Shown here: positions 58,556-64,000 of the stretch, piece by piece
Numbering within the stretch: position 1 is the stretch's first letter
How the letters are laid out: each line of letters starts with the position of its first letter
DNA from: Trichobilharzia szidati
Lineage: Eukaryota; Platyhelminthes; Trematoda; Strigeidida; Schistosomatidae
DNA: 64,000 bases
Direction: 5' to 3'
Assembly (NCBI GenBank): GCA_944472155.2
Contig: OX235272.1
Location: 97,284,020-97,348,019, forward strand
Translations under genes and position numbers: made by a program
The notes under the pieces: model-generated
Database searches by the model: none
What the model was told of the DNA's origin: nothing
Seen by the model: only the letters and a program-made list of their open reading frames with translations

Positions 58556-59199
58556 CACAATATAGTTACTTTTCGTCACAGAGTAATGTTAAATAGGCGG
58601 TAAGCTTTCTAGCATTGGGAGTTCGTCGTTAATTTACTACTATTTAAAAGGAAATTATGGTTATATACTGATGAATGATGTTTTTTGTGAATCTTTAGGG
58701 AATTTTCTATTTTCTAATGTTTCTTGACATGACTAAACCTAGACAGTAGGATATTTAATATGAAGCTGTGTTTATACATAGTTTACTTATCACTACAGTA
58801 TTGTTATTTAAAATTTATTATTCCATTTTCTATACAGTACAGTATTCAATGGCTGTTTTGTGTACAGCTATGCTGTTCACCTATGGCTATCATTGAAGTA
58901 GGGGTTTATCAACACTTCGTCCTGTGAATGACTTGTAAACAGTTCTAAGACAACATGGTGTTTTTTAAACTACCTATTTTTGTTGATTTCTAGAACTTAA
59001 TTTAACATAATTAGAAGATCGAACTTTTAAACTGTTCAGTATTTTCATGCTCTGGTGATTAAACATAGATACAGTTTATTTCCACACCAAGAAAGTAGGC
59101 TTCAAAATGATTAAGGCATAAAAGAGTACCACTTATTGCATTTGTGTGGGGGAGGGATGGCAGGGAGGAGACATTCAGTATATCTGTTTATCTACACCA

Positions 59200-59201
<2 letters not shown>

Positions 59202-59243
<42 letters not shown>
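59202..59243. repeat. (CT)n(AT)n compound microsatellite
   Basis: About 20 bases of CT followed by 23 of AT, with no interruption. Confidence 0.95.
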
Positions 59244-59302
59244 GTCGCTAAGATATAATACTATTTAGATAGCCACTAAAAGCCTAATTGAACTGGGCAG
59301 TT

Positions 59303-59472
59303 AGTGCGTCAATAGTTCAGTGGTAGAATGCCCACCAATCACGCTAGTCACCTGGATTCGATTCCCTGTCAACTGACGCACTTCTAAACTTCGCTTAGCT
59401 GGTAGTGTAAATTCAGTGTCCAAGATGGAAGCCTTACGCTCCCCTCGAAACGCAAAGGAAAAAAAAAGAAAC
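59303..59472 (+). mobile_element. Family B SINE, tail type 2, internally shortened
   Basis: The head starts AGTGCGTCAATAGTTCAGTGG, has B box GGATTCGATTCCC and closes with TTGACGC/TGACGCAC pairing. The tail keeps TTCGCTTAGCTGGTAGTG, then jumps to GTGTCCAAGATGGAAGCC and ends CCCCTCGAAACGCAAAGG plus an A-rich run, missing about 75 bases of the middle. Confidence 0.8.
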
Positions 59473-60552
59473 TAGACAGTTGTCTTTTTTCTCAGTTTGA
59501 AACTCATCTGACCCCATCAAAGATTGAATCTAGAATTTTTAGATTGGGAAGTAACCATATTATCATTCAGTCTTTAATTAACGACTTACACTGGATTTGC
59601 TTTACTTGTTACCATGCCACTTATTATCATAAAAATGAGTTTAAATTTTCTTATTCTTACCTGTTCGTATATTTACATATAGATGTACCTCCTGAAGGTA
59701 ATTTTACCTTCTTTTCTCCGAATAATTAAACTTTAAAATTAAAAACGACGAGGTGGTTAAGAAGAAATAAGACGAATTACATAAAAAGTATATATATATA
59801 TATATATATATATCCATGCTCTTGTTATATGACTAGATAAATATGTGAACCAGTTATTAGATCATGCATAAACACCGCAAACTGACCGCCCATCAAACAT
59901 GCGCTTAATATGCACACATGCACGTATAAACATGCGCATATATTAGAGGAAAACATAAAAATACACAGTGTAAAAGGTGAAAAAGTTTTGGGTTTTATTA
60001 TCCCCTTTTCCACCCAACATACGCGCACACACACTCATAGACTACCTCCTATATCACGTTGATGGGATTATGCAAACAAATCAGTAAGTATGGAGCATAT
60101 GAAAACAGTGCAGTGTTATGCACAAATGAACAGAAACCTACCAGATGTGTGACTTCTTCTCCTGTACCACTTAGAAAGTAATTATAAGAGTTATACGTTT
60201 ATTATAAATTATTTTAGACAAGCAAATTTTGAAAATATATTTCTGTAGAATTAATTATTCCCTAAGTGAAATGGACAATTACTGGATTAAATATGCATAG
60301 CTATACTAATTTCTGTTGTTTGACAAAGTTCACAGTATGATCACGAGGTGTATGTGCGTACCCTTTACAGTTCTACATGTATCTGTCTTATGACGATACC
60401 TCTCACGATGGAGAATTTCATCATGAGCCGACAGAAGTTACCGAATCGCTTCAATAACCCACTATTCTGAAGTCAGTCACATTTCACACAAACTCATTCT
60501 ATACTTGATACGCTTTAGTTGATCACAACTAAACTTATAAAACGAAAGTTAG
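59473..60552. other. No gene recognised
   Basis: TA run at 59789-59813; CACACA-rich stretch near 60020. Two short frames have no support. Confidence 0.45.
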
Positions 60553-60935
60553 TTTATAAGGATGTGATTTATTTCAAGTTTGATCACGGATCAATATTAG
60601 TAAGAGAACCATTGAAAACCAGCAGGGAGTACTGGACAGCTTTTGTTCTCGTTTATGACTTATCGACAGTACGTGCCCACTGGAGTTCGAACACAGGGCT
60701 TTCCAGTTACAAGGCGATCTGATAGGCTATTCAGTCACTGAGAGCCAACCCAATGTCTAGCCCATGAATTCCAACTTCTTCCTCTTATAGCGCAACCGTC
60801 AGCCAATGTTATAAGCAAGTAACTGATCTCTTACCTGACTTGGGTGAACCCTGTTGGTTACAACTTCTCACTGGAACTCCCAGGTGTTCCAGTGGTTCTC
60901 TAACTGATATCAACTTGTGATCAAACCTGTAAATT
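60553..60935. mobile_element. Family A, full-length minus copy closed by a sense tail
   Basis: On the minus strand it carries the whole family: tail (complement of AAGTTTGATCACGGATC), hammerhead region with intact GTACTG/CAGTAC stem I, head (complement of GGAGTTCGAACACAGG), shared word (complement of CATGAATTCCAACTTC) and 5' segment. At about 60880 a sense tail (CCAGTGGTTCTCTAACTGATATCAAC to AAACCTGTAAAT) closes the element. The two ends are inverted repeats of roughly 50-60 bp. Confidence 0.78.
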
Positions 60936-63105
60936 ATATATTTACCACCAACTCAGTAAGACAGAATAAAAATTGTTTTAAGGTTGGAAAATTTCCTGAT
61001 CAAAATGTAATGTGATCCATTATCACAATAATATAAACATGCATCAAATGTTTATTTAATCAATTACTCTCTCCCTTTCTGTGCCCCAAAATGCTAATGA
61101 TAAGAAAAAGAAGGCCATAATTAATTTCATCAGTTAATATTAGTCTTTAATGGTTATTAAATGACATTAGCAATGTTTATTAGTTTAAATATTAGGAAAA
61201 AACCATCTGTCAGTCTATTAAAGCTTTCATTTTACATACATCACCTAGCAGAAGTTTTCTCTAAACTCTTGGATTCTTTTCAATGAATCATTACTTTGAT
61301 GAACTTAATGAATACTTAATAATAACACGGAACAGTTATTTAGTTCGATTTTGTGATTCTTTTTTCCCAACAGTGTGAATCCAAAAACTGGATTTGGAAC
61401 ATTCTGGCGGCTTGATCACCAATCACTTATTGGTACAAACCCTAATCCACTCGGAAAAGTTAAAATGATATATAACTCGAATAGGCACGAAACCTTTCAA
61501 TGTATTAGAATCGCACTATGACCAATCGCTGCGATATCATATGACTTTGTGTGCTGCTGGCACTAAACACTGAACCAGTATACTAACTACTAATCAAATC
61601 ATTACTCATTAGGGGAAGTCGAACTTCGTTGTTTTCTTTTCCTTTCACTGAAAAGCAACATACAAGTAATCGAGTCACTGTGGGTTATGCTTATTTCTTA
61701 TGTGAGTAGGTAACATATAACTGTTCTCTTAAAATCTCATTATATTGGCTTCCCAATTAGGTTTTCTCCTATCACTTATGGGCACAATTAAATTTTCGGA
61801 AGACGAGGGCAGACTGTTAATTCTTGACAGTAACTAACTAGTATAACCTTGTGTCAGCAGGCTTATATTGATAAAATAGGTGGTGGCTGAAAATTCAACG
61901 AAGATCTGAAGGCCTCCAGTTTCGAAGCCTTTGCAAACAAGGGTATTACTCCCGACTCATTCACCATCATCATGCCTTACATTCTAGATGGAGATGAGGC
62001 TGATAGACTTCAATACTCCAATCCTAACCGGTAGGTTTGGATTCAAATCTCTCCACAACTACTTCAAATCTCACACAGTAATATTAAATGTATCTTATAA
62101 CTCATTATCGCATAAGCGAATTCTAACTAAGTAACTAACCGACTAACACCTCAGATAACCTCATCAGTAAATAATCAAATGTCAAACTTTATAGTAGAGG
62201 GTAATGACGCCAACTAGCTGACAAACATTACACATATCATCATTTGCAAATCACCATTTTGTTTATTTACGCTTTTCTTTTCATTGTTAGTTTCAACATG
62301 ATTATTACTTTTAAATCTATGTGCACATCAAAGTCAACTGTTTATTTTCAGCGCACTTTGCCTACATTCGTTTGATCATTCCCTTTTTCCTCGGATTTAA
62401 CTATTCTTAAATATATGTTTGCAAGGCTAATAATAACTCTTTAGTAAGTGTGGTCATCGGTATACCATTAGTAATCATGTATGAATAATCCTCATAATTA
62501 TGATCCGTATTATTGTTGCCAGTTTCTTTTAGAAGACATCAGTCAGTAATATTAAATTAATACACTAAAACGAATCAAAGTATCATATCATGTATTCCCT
62601 CTCACACACACATATATAGATTAGATGAGCCAACAAATGTGCCAATAAATAAAAAAAAATCAGAGGGAAGCATAGTAGTTGTTATGTATGGTAGATTTTT
62701 TGTTGAACACACGGAGGTATTGTCTTTTATATGGATTTATTCAAGGATATTATGCTTCGAAATCGGTGGCAAACGATTATTATTACTACTGCTAAGACTA
62801 ACATTATTGTTTGTTTTAGAAAAAAATATGAATGATACTTGTAATCTATACAATAGACGTGGTATTCTAAGGGTAGACATGCCTGTCTTTTAGTAACAAT
62901 AAAGGGGAATATGAAAAAGGCGCTTCTATGCTTCTTTGATCAAATAATCTTTTATGGTCATTATGGTATTACAGTATATATACACATAAATCGTGTGAGA
63001 GACAGCAATGTGTAACTAGTGTATAAAGAATGGTTGTAATCAGCTGCAAATCGGTGCATTATTTATGGATAGGTGAAATCAAATCGCTGATTGCATTTTC
63101 ACACA

Positions 63106-63146
<41 letters not shown>

Positions 63147-63349
63147 AATAATGCAGCTATTTATGGTATATATATGACCAAGTTATAATGGTTACAAACA
63201 AGTCTTCCATTTCAATTTTTCTTTCTTCTTTTGTGGATATACGTACAGTGGCAAGAGGTGTTGCAATAATTAACTGACTAATAAATTAACTAATCAAATA
63301 ACAAATGAAATAATAGAAAGACACACTAAGACAATGATTATGGTTAGAA
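60936..63349. other. No gene recognised; simple repeats
   Basis: It includes an (ATT)n run at 63106-63144. A region near 61890-62060 has a B-box-like TTTGGATTCAAATC and may be an old tRNA-like repeat, but the match is weak. The frame at 62639-62893 is AT-rich and unsupported. Confidence 0.4.
63106..63144. repeat. (ATT)n microsatellite
   Basis: A trinucleotide run of about 39 bases. Confidence 0.95.
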
Positions 63350-63725
63350 TTATTATTATTATCTTTATTCCTTTGCGTTCCTTATGTAAACACGGTATCA
63401 GCATCAGCACATCTCCATTTCACAAGCTTACATTCCCTCTTCACACGATCACCTGCATGTCACCTTCGGACTCATAACCAGCTCGTTGTCTCCCATTTGA
63501 ATCCCTTTCAGAGGTGTGGCCTATTATCTGAAGGCCTTCTCAGCGTATGCTCACTCTATCTCCGTTTCCTTCTGCGTATTTGCTGCACAATAAGTTCTTG
63601 GCTGGTTCGCTGCACTACCAGAGTTCCATGTTGCTTATACCTTCTGAATGACCGATCAGTCATCTGATTTTCGACATTGACCTAAGGCATCTGTGTTCAT
63701 GAAAGTTGACAATCTATATTTAGAC
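63350..63725 (-). mobile_element. RTE-like LINE, 3' end fragment
   Basis: The minus strand matches the LINE 3' region: a TTATTATTATC tract, terminus (complement of TTTATTCCTTTGCGTTCC), complements of CACACGATCACCTGCATGTCACC and GCTGCACAATAAGTTCTTGGCTGG. Coding frames are broken. Confidence 0.78.
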
Positions 63726-64000
63726 TAGCTAATCATGATTAACTCTTCCCCTCCCGCACACCATCATAATTTATTGAGTTTCTATCCTATTCTGTTTTGA
63801 CATTCCCTTATGATTTTGTATATTTAATAAATAAATTTAAAAAAGCTAGTGGATTTAGAACCACTGACATAGGTAGACGTAAGTAACTAGAGGATCAGCT
63901 GCTGTTACGTAGTCACTATGACATACTAACCATCCCGGTTATCGATGAACTGACCACTTGCTGATGACTTAATCATGCTAGCATACTATAATGTGTGTAT

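Overview
The window looks like a piece of a blood-fluke genome (Schistosomatidae, most likely Schistosoma). I base this on AT-rich DNA packed with TA, ATT and CA microsatellites, RTE-like non-LTR retrotransposon 3' ends, Penelope-like (PLE) remnants with a GIY-YIG domain, and above all many tRNA-headed short repeats, one family of which carries hammerhead-ribozyme motifs like the SM-alpha repeats of schistosomes. No database was searched, so the organism is inferred. A 500-base N gap lies at 824-1323.

Real coding sequence is sparse. The best case is a first coding exon of a C2H2 zinc-finger protein (31990-32397, +), ending at a GTGAGT donor. A probable last coding exon lies at the left edge (441-615, +) with a polyA signal 141 bases after its stop. 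Weaker exon candidates are at 53480-53762 (-, acceptor and donor both present) and 26287-26544 (+, acceptor then stop). The rest reads as introns and intergenic DNA.

The repeats fall into five main groups. Family A is a tRNA-like promoter followed by a hammerhead-like core, often bounded by inverted copies of its own tail (about 19 loci). Family B is a SINE with a tRNA-like head beginning GCGTCGG; it has two tail types, one of which ends like the 3' end of the resident RTE-like LINE. Eleven fragments are LINEs: nine of the RTE-like type, one 3' half of a different lineage (5790-6850) and one endonuclease piece (47795-47971). Three fragments are PLEs (32625-32855, 37190-37870, 45105-45455). 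Families C and D are low-copy, poorly defined repeats; D also has a tRNA-like head.

The repeats plausibly form a working hierarchy: LINEs supply reverse transcriptase for tail-matched family B SINEs, while family A copies carry self-cleaving-RNA motifs and fold-back ends. The hammerhead/fold-back architecture is the most interesting part of the window. No copy here keeps every conserved hammerhead position, so present-day catalysis is not claimed.
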